Assembly: GCA_947387575.1 (NCBI GenBank)
Contig: CANDOC010000003.1
Span: 124,001 to 188,000 of the forward strand
Source of the DNA: Spongorhabdus nitratireducens
GTDB taxonomy: Bacteria > Pseudomonadota > Gammaproteobacteria > Pseudomonadales > Endozoicomonadaceae
Reading direction: 5' to 3'
DNA: 64,000 nt
Under the pieces are notes generated by a model. The model was not told the origin of the DNA and made no database searches. It saw only the letters and a program-made list of their open reading frames with translations. Below, in pieces: positions 53,979 to 62,820 of the stretch; position 1 is the first letter of the stretch; each line of letters opens with the position of its first letter. A program made the position numbers and the translations under genes.

Positions 53979-54446
53979 ATGACAGGGATTGTTGGCAAAC
54001 ACGGGCTCTTCAAAGCAGTTATCGCTGCACTTTCCCTATTGCTGATTGCCGGGTGCTCCACCCAATCATCCCGTTCAGATATTAATGCCGACATTGCCGA
54101 GCAACTGCGCCTGCTGCGTTCTTCCGGTAATCCGGATGCTTCCGAAAAACCTTCCCGACTGGCATTGAATTTCACCCCGGGTACCACTGAGCTGACCCGC
54201 CATCAGCGTCTTATCGTTCAGACCTGGCTCGCTACCCTGCCAGCCGAGAACGGACTCAAGCTATTGATCTCAGCCGGTCCGGACTCCAGCGACACCGGAT
54301 TCAGTGCCACTCTCATCGCCTGGAAGCGTATTCGCCAGCTGGGACAGGAGCTGGATCAGGAAGGGTACCAGATTATCTATCGCTATCAGCCGGAGCAGGA
54401 ACAGAACACAGCAACGATCAAATTAGTGGAGGGCAGTGATGTCTAA
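53979..54446 (+). CDS. Small lipoprotein with OmpA-like domain
   Basis: A 155-aa lipoprotein. Its lipobox is LIAGC (Cys26). The mature part (about 55-150) has the alternating layout of OmpA/CpaD-like domains: LALNFTPGTTELTRHQRLIV, GLKLLISAGPDSSDTGFSA, KRIRQLGQELDQEGYQIIYR. It overlaps the Wzz-type gene by eight bases. The minus-strand operon also has a lipoprotein with a similar layout, so the locus may use two OmpA-like lipoproteins around the periplasmic machinery. The homology is inferred from pattern only. Confidence 0.65.
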   Translation: MTGIVGKHGLFKAVIAALSLLLIAGCSTQSSRSDINADIAEQLRLLRSSGNPDASEKPSRLALNFTPGTTELTRHQRLIVQTWLATLPAENGLKLLISAGPDSSDTGFSATLIAWKRIRQLGQELDQEGYQIIYRYQPEQEQNTATIKLVEGSDV

Positions 54447-55935
54447 TGACGTTCTCCGCAATCTGTTCCGTCTGCTGAATATTGCCTGGCGCAGGCGTTA
54501 TTTGATCTGTATTCCCATGGTTGTACTGCCTTTTGTAGGCCTGCTGGGTAGTTTTTTTGCGCCTAAGTTCTATGAAGCCCACACCACCATTTTGCTTCAG
54601 GACAACGCCCAGCTTAATCCGTTACTGGAAGATCTTCAGGTACCAACCAATCTTGAAGACCGTCAGGCCGGCCTGAAGATTCTCCTGAAGAGCCGCAATG
54701 TGCTTTCTGCGGTAGCTACCGAGCTTGGCTATATCACCGCAGAAACCAGCCGGATTGAAGCAGACAAGGAGATTTCTCGTATTAGCCGGTCACTATCGAT
54801 TGTTTTCGGTGGTGAGCTTATCAAGATTTATTACCGCTCTGAGAATCAGAAAGATATTGCCCAGATACTTGAAACCGCCACACGTCATTTTCTTGAAATT
54901 GCCCTTGCTCCACAAAAATCTTCTTTAAGGACATCAGAAGCCTTCCTTAAAACCCAGCTGGAGTCCCAGCGAGTCGAGCTGCAGCAAGCGGAACAAAAGC
55001 TGGCTGATTATAAGTCCCAATACGCAATGGAGCTGCCGCAGCTTCACCTTGCCAACGTAAACCGGCTGGCCGCCATGCGTGAACAACTGGCCGAAAAACA
55101 GACAGAGCTGTCGGGAGCCCGGGCAGCGCTGGATGAATTCAATGAAAACCTGGCTCAAACCAACCCGATTATTGGCAAGCTGGAAGAACGGATTGTTTCA
55201 ATTCGCGCCAATCTGAGTGTTTTGAGATCACGCTATACCGACCAGCACAGTAAGGTGCAGGCAGCGCTGCGTGAACTGGGTCGTCTTGAAAATGAGCGAA
55301 CCCGCCTGATTTCCGAAAGCCAGGATATGACCTCCGAAGATATCAAGCGCCTGTGGCAACTGGCTTCCACAGCTCCCAGTGTCCAGACCATTGAAGGTGG
55401 AAGTCAGACCACCATTCTGGCCTCCCAGTTACAGGCCGTACAGGAAGCCAATGCCAAGGTTACCCAGCTGGAAAATGAAGTGGCCAGTCTGATCAGCCAG
55501 GAAAATGAACTGGGTCAGAAAATCGAATCATTCGCTGAAATCGAGCGAACACAAGCCGAATTGATGCGTGATCACAAGATCAAGCAAATGCTCTACAACG
55601 ATTTTCTGGAACGTTACGAGCGTGCCCGGGTTACCGGTGCGCTGGGACGCTATGAAGAATCCGATCGGGTTAAAATTATTGACCCGCCCTTTACCCCGAC
55701 CAATCCAACCAGTATTCCCACGGCCATATTCATTCTCGCCGGGTTCTTTGCCGGACTGGGTCTGGGAACAGGTATGTCAGCCATTCTGGAACTTTCGGAT
55801 ACCAGCCTGAGACTGTGTGAAACCATTGAAAATCTGGCAGGAGTTCCGGTGCTGACACGGATTCCGGTAATTAATAACGCCAACCCCATTATTTATGACA
55901 TGCAGCAGGAAATCTTTCTGGAGGCACCTTCCTGA
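54439..55935 (+). CDS. Wzz/GumC-type polysaccharide co-polymerase
   Basis: A 498-aa polysaccharide chain-length/co-polymerase protein of the GumC type, without a fused kinase. An N-terminal TM (about 22-44, IPMVVLPFVGLLGSFF) and a C-terminal TM (about 430-455) enclose a long periplasmic coiled coil (about 160-400, RSEAFLK-like SEAFLKTQLESQRVELQQAE). The ending KIIDPPFTPTNPTSIPTAIF is the family's P-rich motif before TM2. The ATG at 54439 follows GGAGGG; a GTG three bases earlier is in frame. Its expected ATPase partner is the degenerate one at 40959. Confidence 0.88.
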   Translation: MSNDVLRNLFRLLNIAWRRRYLICIPMVVLPFVGLLGSFFAPKFYEAHTTILLQDNAQLNPLLEDLQVPTNLEDRQAGLKILLKSRNVLSAVATELGYITAETSRIEADKEISRISRSLSIVFGGELIKIYYRSENQKDIAQILETATRHFLEIALAPQKSSLRTSEAFLKTQLESQRVELQQAEQKLADYKSQYAMELPQLHLANVNRLAAMREQLAEKQTELSGARAALDEFNENLAQTNPIIGKLEERIVSIRANLSVLRSRYTDQHSKVQAALRELGRLENERTRLISESQDMTSEDIKRLWQLASTAPSVQTIEGGSQTTILASQLQAVQEANAKVTQLENEVASLISQENELGQKIESFAEIERTQAELMRDHKIKQMLYNDFLERYERARVTGALGRYEESDRVKIIDPPFTPTNPTSIPTAIFILAGFFAGLGLGTGMSAILELSDTSLRLCETIENLAGVPVLTRIPVINNANPIIYDMQQEIFLEAPS

Positions 55936-57047
55936 TGAATAAGGATGTATCAGACAACAGGGAACCCGTTGTAGCCCAGATTGTACAGCACCTTTCCCCC
56001 GGTGGTATTGAAACCATGGCACTGGACTTACAAAGCCGTGCCAGCAACCCGGATAATGTGATCATTGTCAGTCTCGAAGGGTCCGCTGATGAGATGTATC
56101 AGAGCTGGCCACGACTGAAGCAGGTTCCGGGCAAGATATTTTTTCTTGGGAAAAAGTCAGGATTACGACCCTCGCTGGTACTCAAGCTGCGTCAGCTGTT
56201 AAAAGCTGAAGGGGTTAACACCATTCATACCCACCATGTGGGGCCCCTGTTATATGGCGGCATGGCTGCTCGCACCGGAAGTCTGGTTCATATCCATACT
56301 GAACATGATGCCTGGCATCTGGATGACCCCAAGCGCCGTAAACTGGTTTCCCATTGCTTCCGATGGCTGCAACCTGCTGTTGTGGCTGATGCCCAGTTGG
56401 TTGCTGACAGCGTATTGCGTCATATTCCCTACGCCAAACCCCGAGTGATTCCAAACGGGATTGATACCGACCGTTTCCAGCCCGGAGATGCTCACGCTTC
56501 CCGTCAGGCGCTGGGACTGCCTGATGAAGTGCCGCTGATAGGCTGCGCTGCACGCCTGACAGAAGTAAAAGGACACAACCTGTTACTGGATGCATTCGCC
56601 GGTATCAAGGGAGAAACTCATCTGGCACTGGCCGGCGTCGGGCCGCTGGAATCAGATTTGAAAGCGCAGGCTGAAAAACTGGAGATCAGTGACCGGGTTC
56701 ATTTTCTTGGCCTGGTTGAAAATATGCCGCTCTTCCATCAGGCCATTGATCTGTTCTGCCTGTCCTCAAAAATGGAAGGTATGCCTTTATCTCCTCTTGA
56801 GTCTCAGGCCTGTAATACTCCGGTTGTATTGCCCGATGTAGGTGGCTGTAGCGAAACACTGGCACCAGGTGCCGGAGCATTGGTACCTGCCGGAGATATT
56901 CAGGCATTGCAGCAGGCACTGTCGGCACAGCTGGCTCATGCCCGTAACAACCCAAATATCAATACCCGCGACTTTGTACTGAAATATGCCAATCTGACGC
57001 ATATGATTCAGCAGTATGAAGCGCTCTACAGGGAGTTTCTGGAGTAA
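55935..57047 (+). CDS. Glycosyltransferase family 4
   Basis: A 370-aa GT4 enzyme resembling the exopolysaccharide/PEP-CTERM-associated sugar transferases. Motifs are QHLSPGGIETMALDLQSR (N-terminal glycine loop), TIHTHHVGPLLYGGMAA, VIPNGIDTDRFQPGD, IGCAARLTEVKGHNLLLDAF and SKMEGMPLSPLESQACNTPV (catalytic E-x7-E). The start overlaps the Wzz stop by one base (TGATG). It would add a sugar to the lipid-linked repeat unit. Confidence 0.9.
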   Translation: MNKDVSDNREPVVAQIVQHLSPGGIETMALDLQSRASNPDNVIIVSLEGSADEMYQSWPRLKQVPGKIFFLGKKSGLRPSLVLKLRQLLKAEGVNTIHTHHVGPLLYGGMAARTGSLVHIHTEHDAWHLDDPKRRKLVSHCFRWLQPAVVADAQLVADSVLRHIPYAKPRVIPNGIDTDRFQPGDAHASRQALGLPDEVPLIGCAARLTEVKGHNLLLDAFAGIKGETHLALAGVGPLESDLKAQAEKLEISDRVHFLGLVENMPLFHQAIDLFCLSSKMEGMPLSPLESQACNTPVVLPDVGGCSETLAPGAGALVPAGDIQALQQALSAQLAHARNNPNINTRDFVLKYANLTHMIQQYEALYREFLE

Positions 57048-58243
57048 TGGAAGTATTCTTGTGGAGCCTGCTGGTACTGGCTTCGTTCCTGATTATTTAT
57101 CACCATGCAGGTTACCCACTGCTGTTGAAGTGGATGGCTAAAGGCAAAACGCAGGAGCCTTATGCCTATTTCAGACGCCAGTACAAAGAGTCTGCGCTGG
57201 ACCCTCTTCTGCCCAGTATTTCCCTGATTATTCCGGCTCATAATGAATCCGATTGCATCAAGGACAAAATTCGTAATCTGGCCTGCCTTGATTACCCGCC
57301 AAGCCGCTTCAAGGTTGTTCTCGTGTGTGATGGTTGTACCGACGATACGGTAGAACAGGCCACCAGCGCGTTTAAGGAAACCGAGTGCAAACACCTGAAG
57401 TACGAGATTCATGATTACAGCAAAAACCGCGGCAAGTTGATTCGACTGCACCAGACAATCAGCAAAAATGACAGCGATATCATTGCCCTGTCAGACACAT
57501 CTGCACTGCTTTCCCATGACAGTCTGCTGATTGCTGCCGGCTGTCTGAGTCATGATGAAATCGGCGTCGTCACCGGCCGGTACTGTTTCCTGGACTCCCT
57601 AAGCCCCGGGGAGAATGCTTACTGGGACTATCAGACTCGTATCAAAACACAGGAAAGTGTGACTGGCAGTACATTGGGCGTTCACGGTGCTTTTTATGCT
57701 TTTCGCCGAAACCTTTATCAATCAGTACCTGAAGATACGATTAATGATGACTTTGCCATTCCAATGAATATCGTGCTGAAAGGCTACCGCTGCCTTTACG
57801 ATCCTCGCATGGTCGCTATAGAGCTGGAACAGGCCTCAGATAATGCTGACTTCAAACGCAGAGTCAGAATTGCTGCTGGCAACCTGCAACAAGCAATTCG
57901 CTACCGAGGTCTTCTACACCCGCGGCTTGGACTGACCGCCGTAAACTTTTTCTCGGGCAAGTTCATCCGCACCTGGATGCCAGCCTGCTTTTTGCTGGTG
58001 CTGGCCTGCCCTGCCTTGCTGACCAGAGAATACAGCTGGCTATGGATATTGGTTATCCCCCAGCTGCTGGCCTGGATTACAGCACTATACTTTATGGCAA
58101 AGGGTTCAGTACCAGAATTAAAGCTGGTAAAGATCGGGACTTATATCCTGTCAGGCCATATGGCAATGGCGGCAGGTACCGTGAGTTATCTGATGGGACA
58201 ACATAAAGGTCCCTGGAAGCGGGTAACAGAACAAACAAATTGA
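57047..58243 (+). CDS. Membrane glycosyltransferase family 2
   Basis: A 398-aa GT2 (GT-A fold) enzyme. An N-terminal TM (about 5-25) precedes the catalytic domain SISLIIPAHNESDCIKDKIR, VVLVCDGCTDDTVEQATSA, LSDTSALLSHDSLL and NDDFAIPMNIVLKG. The C-terminal part has three hydrophobic segments (about 300-385), as in processive or membrane-bound synthases. It overlaps the previous gene by one base (TAATG) and probably extends the repeat unit. Confidence 0.9.
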   Translation: MEVFLWSLLVLASFLIIYHHAGYPLLLKWMAKGKTQEPYAYFRRQYKESALDPLLPSISLIIPAHNESDCIKDKIRNLACLDYPPSRFKVVLVCDGCTDDTVEQATSAFKETECKHLKYEIHDYSKNRGKLIRLHQTISKNDSDIIALSDTSALLSHDSLLIAAGCLSHDEIGVVTGRYCFLDSLSPGENAYWDYQTRIKTQESVTGSTLGVHGAFYAFRRNLYQSVPEDTINDDFAIPMNIVLKGYRCLYDPRMVAIELEQASDNADFKRRVRIAAGNLQQAIRYRGLLHPRLGLTAVNFFSGKFIRTWMPACFLLVLACPALLTREYSWLWILVIPQLLAWITALYFMAKGSVPELKLVKIGTYILSGHMAMAAGTVSYLMGQHKGPWKRVTEQTN

Positions 58244-58297
58244 TCCACAAGGTTCAGATAAGGAATTCAGAGCAGTAAGAGTAAAGGATGACTCGAT

Positions 58298-58939
58298 ATG
58301 AATGACCTGACTTATGTACACCCCCTCACTCAGGTGGGCAAGCGAATACTCGATATCACTATTGCCATGATAGGGCTGGTGTTAACACTCCCCCTTTTTC
58401 CACTGATTGCACTGGTGATCAAGCTGGACAGTCCTGGACCGGTATTTTTCAAGCAGTTACGGATTGGTTATCAGCGCGAGAACTACATCAGCCTGTTTAT
58501 GATGGTCAAATTCCGGACCATGAGAGCCGATGCTGAAAAGAAATCCGGACCAGTATGGGCCCAGAAAAACGATCCCCGCATTACCCGCATTGGCAATTTC
58601 CTGAGAAAAACCCGCCTGGACGAATTACCTCAGCTGTGGAATGTGCTGGTTGGTGAAATGTCGGTTGTTGGTCCTCGACCTGAGCGTCCCGGCATCTGCA
58701 ATAAGCTGGAAAACAATATTCCGTTCTACACCGAACGTACCTATGACGTGGTACCCGGCGTAACCGGACTGGCTCAGGTTTACCTGGGATATGATGAGAC
58801 CATTGAGGATGTACGCCGCAAGGTGGGCTATGACCACGCCTATGCGCTGGCTCTGAGTAATCCTTGGGAATGGCTCAAGATGGATCTCTGGATCATGATC
58901 AAGACTGTTCTTGTAATGGTAACAGGACGTGGCCAGTAA
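58298..58939 (+). CDS. Initiating undecaprenyl-phosphate sugar transferase (WbaP/EpsL type)
   Basis: A 213-aa polyprenyl phosphate phosphotransferase that starts the repeat unit by moving sugar-1-phosphate to undecaprenyl phosphate. It has one N-terminal membrane segment (IAMIGLVLTLPLFPLIALVI) and the catalytic domain with KLDSPGPVFFKQLRIGY, MVKFRTMRADAEKKSG, LRKTRLDELPQLWNVLVGEM and SVVGPRPERP. This is the small core form, without the extra N-terminal helices of WbaP. It ends the plus-strand exopolysaccharide unit; its stop lies in the terminator stem loop. Confidence 0.94.
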   Translation: MNDLTYVHPLTQVGKRILDITIAMIGLVLTLPLFPLIALVIKLDSPGPVFFKQLRIGYQRENYISLFMMVKFRTMRADAEKKSGPVWAQKNDPRITRIGNFLRKTRLDELPQLWNVLVGEMSVVGPRPERPGICNKLENNIPFYTERTYDVVPGVTGLAQVYLGYDETIEDVRRKVGYDHAYALALSNPWEWLKMDLWIMIKTVLVMVTGRGQ

Positions 58940-58959
58940 ACGTCAGGCCACTCCTTTTT
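58929..58959 (+). terminator. Terminator ending the exopolysaccharide operon
   Basis: A stem GTGGCC / GGCCAC (58929-58934 and 58946-58951) followed by TCC and TTTTT. The sugar transferase stop (58937-58939) is in the loop. Confidence 0.7.
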
Positions 58960-59878
58960 AATTGCCAATACCCAGATATTCAAACATCAGGTCATCCAGT
59001 GCATGCCGCAAGCCCTCGCGGCTATGCACCCCTTTCTGAAACACATCTTCCAGATCAAGCCCAGTCACATTGATATCCAGATCAGGCTTTTCTCCACGCT
59101 CGTTTGGCCAAAGCAGAACATCGGGCTTGATGCCGGTTTGCTGCTCCAGCCACTGCAGTTTGCCTGCTGTTCCAATTCTACCAACCGGGGTATTTTCCGG
59201 GCGCACGTTGGCAATAAATACTTTCAAAGCCTTGCTTGCCTTCAATTCATTCGCCACATTTGGAAGCAACAATGCGGGCATCACACTGGTCATAAAGCTG
59301 CCCGGACCAAGAATAATAAGATCAGCATCTCTAATTGCCTGAATCGCTTCTTCTGGCGCTTGCACTTCCGGCATAACGAACAGACGACTGGGCATTTTAT
59401 CCAAACCATCAATTGTGGTTTCACCAATAATGCACTGTCCCTCAAACTCCGCACCCAGGCTGGCAGGTTCTTCTGACATGGGGATAAGATGTGCCTTGAC
59501 CTGGAGCATTTGCCTAATCAGATTGACCGCATCCAGAGGCCGGACACACATCTGATCCATCCCCAGCAAAATCAAATTTCCAAGATTATGTCCCGTTAAC
59601 TCCCCGCTTTCCTTGAAGCGGTATTCGAACAGAATCCTGGCCAGATTAGGACTGTCAGCACAAAGCTGGTTCAAACAGTTGCGCAGGTCACCCCAGGCAA
59701 TACAGCCACTGGCCTGACGCAGCCTACCTGTCGAGCCGCCATCATCCGTAGTAGCAACAATTCCTGCCAGTTTTTCTCCCAGAAAACCAAGACTTGCCAT
59801 TACCCGCCCAAGCCCGTGGCCACCACCTATAGCAACCACCTGACGGCACTGATAAAGCGCCTTGACTGTATCAATCAT
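58958..59878 (-). CDS. ybhK: YvcK/CofD-like family protein (YbhK)
   Basis: A 306-aa cytoplasmic protein of the YvcK/YbhK family with a CofD-like fold. In Bacillus YvcK binds UDP-GlcNAc-type nucleotides and steers carbon to cell-wall precursors. Motifs are VVAIGGGHGLGRVMASL, TTDDGGSTGRLRQASG, WGDLRNCLNQL, EYRFKESGELTGHNLGNLIL, and LIILGPGSFMTSVMPALLLP. The ATG at 59878 puts the first motif near residue 14 as usual; a TTG at 59905 would add nine residues. It is convergent with the sugar transferase gene. Confidence 0.88.
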   Translation of the reverse strand: MIDTVKALYQCRQVVAIGGGHGLGRVMASLGFLGEKLAGIVATTDDGGSTGRLRQASGCIAWGDLRNCLNQLCADSPNLARILFEYRFKESGELTGHNLGNLILLGMDQMCVRPLDAVNLIRQMLQVKAHLIPMSEEPASLGAEFEGQCIIGETTIDGLDKMPSRLFVMPEVQAPEEAIQAIRDADLIILGPGSFMTSVMPALLLPNVANELKASKALKVFIANVRPENTPVGRIGTAGKLQWLEQQTGIKPDVLLWPNERGEKPDLDINVTGLDLEDVFQKGVHSREGLRHALDDLMFEYLGIGN

Positions 59879-60017
59879 GCTGAAGTCGGATCCTGAATCA
59901 CTCAAATAGGGGTTTTACGGCCTAATCTCTGTAACGGCAACTGTCCCCGGGACATAACCTCTATACTGACAACAGCGCCATTACTGACATTCAGAGGGTT
60001 ACACGGATGCTGTCCAG

Positions 60018-61214
60018 ATGAAAGCAGAACAGGAGAAGAACAGCCCTCTGGGAGCAAGCCTGATTCTGGCCGGTACGGCAATTGGTGGCGGAATGCTGGC
60101 TTTGCCTGCAACAGCTGCGGGTATCGGGTTTCCAACCCTCTGCCTGCTCATGCTTGTGACCTGGGCCGTGTCCTTCCATGCAGCCCTGTTAACTCTGCAT
60201 GTTAATCTGAAAGTTGCCCCCGGCGCCAGTCTGTACACGATGGCTTCGCTAACCCTCGGACGAACCGGACGGCTGCTGGCGACAGTCTCTCCTCTGGTAC
60301 TGTTTTATGCCTTGCTGGCAGCCTATATCACCGGCGGAGCGTCATTGCTGCAGACCAATATACCTAAAATTGTCGAGACGGCAGAAGGGCTACCTGCACC
60401 GACTTACAGCCTCAGTTTTGCCTTGTCTGGTGGGGTTCTGGTCTACTGGAGTACACGACTGGTTGACTACAGTAACCGCATTATCTTCAGCCTGATGATG
60501 ATCTCCCTGTGCATTGTATTGTATGCCCTGATGCCCTCGGTAGAGTTGCCCAGACTGATAAGTCTGCCCATACCTCAAGTTGCAGCTCTGGCCGTATTAC
60601 CTGTGCTGTTCACCTCCTTTGGGTTTCATGGCAGTGTGCCCAGTGTCATTCTTTACCTTGGACCTCAAAAGAAGACGCTTACCCGAGTACTACTACTCGG
60701 CAGCATGATTCCCCTGTTAGTTTATTTAGGCTGGCTTGGCATTACTCTGGGAATTTTGCCCGATAAGACACTGTCATCAATTGCCAATAGTGGAGGTGAT
60801 GTCGGTGCCTTGGTCACCGCACTAAAAGCAAACAGCGCATCTCACTTTATACTGGTTACCTGCCTCGAGTTTTTTGCCGGATGTGCACTTTTGACATCGT
60901 TCTTTGGTGTAGCACTGGGGCTCTTTGATTACATCAGAAGCAGCTTGCCCTATCGCTGGAGCAATAGATTGCTAGCTGCGTCCTTAACCTTCGTCCCACC
61001 ATTGTTGTTTGCAAATTACTATCCTGATGGTTTTCTATATGCTCTGGGCTATGCTGCAGCGGCTTTAGCCACACTTGCCATCATTTTACCTGTAGCTATG
61101 GCAATAAAGATTAAGATCAACAAGGTATCTGATTTCTCATTCCCAGGAGGTATGCTCCTGACAACATCAACTTTAATATACGGGCTACTCGTGATAATTC
61201 TTCAATTGAAATAA
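60018..61214 (+). CDS. Aromatic amino acid permease (HAAAP family, Mtr/TyrP type)
   Basis: A 398-aa inner-membrane proton symporter with eleven predicted helices, of the hydroxy/aromatic amino acid permease family. The N-terminus LGASLILAGTAIGGGMLALP is the family signature. Later motifs are FTSFGFHGSVPSVILYLGPQ and FFAGCALLTSFFGVALGLFD. Tryptophan or tyrosine is the likely substrate; which one is not clear from sequence. An AT-rich inverted repeat follows the stop. Confidence 0.9.
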   Translation: MKAEQEKNSPLGASLILAGTAIGGGMLALPATAAGIGFPTLCLLMLVTWAVSFHAALLTLHVNLKVAPGASLYTMASLTLGRTGRLLATVSPLVLFYALLAAYITGGASLLQTNIPKIVETAEGLPAPTYSLSFALSGGVLVYWSTRLVDYSNRIIFSLMMISLCIVLYALMPSVELPRLISLPIPQVAALAVLPVLFTSFGFHGSVPSVILYLGPQKKTLTRVLLLGSMIPLLVYLGWLGITLGILPDKTLSSIANSGGDVGALVTALKANSASHFILVTCLEFFAGCALLTSFFGVALGLFDYIRSSLPYRWSNRLLAASLTFVPPLLFANYYPDGFLYALGYAAAALATLAIILPVAMAIKIKINKVSDFSFPGGMLLTTSTLIYGLLVIILQLK

Positions 61215-61234
61215 AAAAATAATTTTTATTTCAA
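61206..61234. terminator. AT-rich inverted repeat after the permease gene
   Basis: A 12-bp perfect stem TTGAAATAAAAA / TTTTTATTTCAA with a 5-base loop, overlapping the permease stop codon. It is AT-rich, so it may be a weak terminator. Confidence 0.5.
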
Positions 61235-61330
61235 TCCATATAGATAGGACAGGGAACTCTACCGCTATAATTTAATTACGAAACTGCATCTTTTGCAGTC
61301 TGATTTTGGGTTTCAAATCATTGAACATGG

Positions 61331-62767
61331 ATGTTAAGTGATATGTCTAGTGGAATTGATGGTAACGGTCCTGTGGACTTGGCGGGCTCTTCCTATTCAC
61401 CCTTACCCGATGAACCACCAAAATCCACGCAGTCAGGTCGTTGGAGTATCAGCTCTGTTGATTCAACATCATCAACTGAAGGGTTGACTGATTCCACAGC
61501 AGGTACGACTTCTCAGAGCAGCCATAAAACCTCTACAGAAGTTAAAGTTGTCGATCCAGAGCCCCGACTTTCAGAGAAGGCAACTCCAAGACAGAATAGT
61601 GTAACTCCCAGTATTACCTCATCATCCTCAACACAGTTCCATAGTACTGATATTACTGAAGACTCTGATCCCGTTAAGCCTATAAGCTTTTATCATGGTG
61701 GCAGTATTCCATGGACTCTTAAAATGGGTAAAAGGCCACTTATTGGATTTGAAATTAATCGGTGCGACTCCCTCGATGAACTTAAGTCATTAAAAAAACA
61801 TGTACGGGAAAACAGCCCTGAAGCTTTTGCCAAGCTACATGACAGATTTGAACGTAAACAGCTTTCATTGGTATTGGGAACTAGCCAGAGAAGATCTAAA
61901 AGATTAATGAAAGCTATTGATAGAGGTGAGCCCAGAGCAGTTAAGGCATGCCTTAAATCAATCAAGCACCCTCCAGCCCTGGCTCATATGGAGCACGTTG
62001 TCAGAACTCGCAATCCAGGTTTGGCTAGCCAACTCAAAGATACATTAAGTGAATGCTTCATAAATGTACACACCAGCCAGCTTGTTAAAAAACATATGGG
62101 AGGAATCCCTTCAGGAGAGCCAAACAGAGCGACTGTATACATTGGTGTAGGACTGGCACAATGCAGCATGGCTGAGCTCGCATCTCAGGCAGTGAAAGCA
62201 AACATCGATAACCAGTCAGAGTTTATGCAGAACGTATTTGGTGCTTATAAAAACCGTACATATGATGAAAGCTGGAAGCATGACTTTGCCCAAACAAATG
62301 AAGAATATGACAGGCTGGTTGAAGAAATAAATGACAGGGTAACCAGACGTCTGGAAGCTGAAATGCGGGTTTATATCAGACAAATTCACAAAGCACGTCC
62401 GGACTTGGTTGATCGAGGCGGTTCTCACAGCAGAGTAAACTCTACTGATGATACGGAGAAATTCCTCGACTCTTATATTGATGAAAAAGAAATGAAACGT
62501 GCTGTAGGCAGCCTTAGAGCCAGTGCCGAAACTGAAAGAGAACCAAGAACAAGAAAAGCGGTTGCCAAATTACAAGCGGATGAGACTCTGTCATCAGAAG
62601 AAAGAAGCATTCAAATCAGACAGCTGCAGGAAAAGCTGAAATCTGAAATTGACGAACTAACTGCTGTTTGCTCACAAAAAACTCGTGAATGCATTGCTCG
62701 ATTTGCTAATGAAGAAGCCCGTGCTGAATACATGCGCAAGAAGGGAATTGAAGAATCTGAAGTTTAG
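61331..62767 (+). CDS. Ser/Thr-rich orphan protein, candidate secreted effector
   Basis: A 478-aa protein with no recognised family. The first about 115 residues are Ser/Thr/Pro/Asp-rich and look disordered (SSVDSTSSTEGLTDSTAGTT), like the effector candidate at 3892. The rest is charged and mostly helical, with a conserved-looking central part (about 115-260) and a coiled-coil-like C-terminus (about 370-460: RKAVAKLQADETLSSEERS, IRQLQEKLKSEIDELTAVC). There is no signal peptide or membrane segment. A second ATG at 61343 (MSSGIDGNG) is an alternative start. A long hairpin follows. Confidence 0.6.
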   Translation: MLSDMSSGIDGNGPVDLAGSSYSPLPDEPPKSTQSGRWSISSVDSTSSTEGLTDSTAGTTSQSSHKTSTEVKVVDPEPRLSEKATPRQNSVTPSITSSSSTQFHSTDITEDSDPVKPISFYHGGSIPWTLKMGKRPLIGFEINRCDSLDELKSLKKHVRENSPEAFAKLHDRFERKQLSLVLGTSQRRSKRLMKAIDRGEPRAVKACLKSIKHPPALAHMEHVVRTRNPGLASQLKDTLSECFINVHTSQLVKKHMGGIPSGEPNRATVYIGVGLAQCSMAELASQAVKANIDNQSEFMQNVFGAYKNRTYDESWKHDFAQTNEEYDRLVEEINDRVTRRLEAEMRVYIRQIHKARPDLVDRGGSHSRVNSTDDTEKFLDSYIDEKEMKRAVGSLRASAETEREPRTRKAVAKLQADETLSSEERSIQIRQLQEKLKSEIDELTAVCSQKTRECIARFANEEARAEYMRKKGIEESEV

Positions 62768-62770
62768 ATG

Positions 62771-62810
62771 TTTCAGTATGCTTATGGCCTGAGCCATAAG
62801 CATACTGAAA
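62771..62810. terminator. 18-bp perfect hairpin between convergent genes
   Basis: A perfect 18-bp stem (62771-62788 with 62793-62810, core CAGTATGCTTATGGC) and a 4-base CTGA loop, right after the Ser-rich gene. There is no T run, so it may be an RNA-stability element as well as a terminator. Confidence 0.6.
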
Positions 62811-62820
62811 GCTAACCTTG

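Noticed and set aside
52705-58243. Exosortase/PEP-CTERM system
   Set aside because: The co-polymerase and GT4 resemble PEP-CTERM-associated families, but no exosortase gene or PEP-CTERM substrate is seen in the window.
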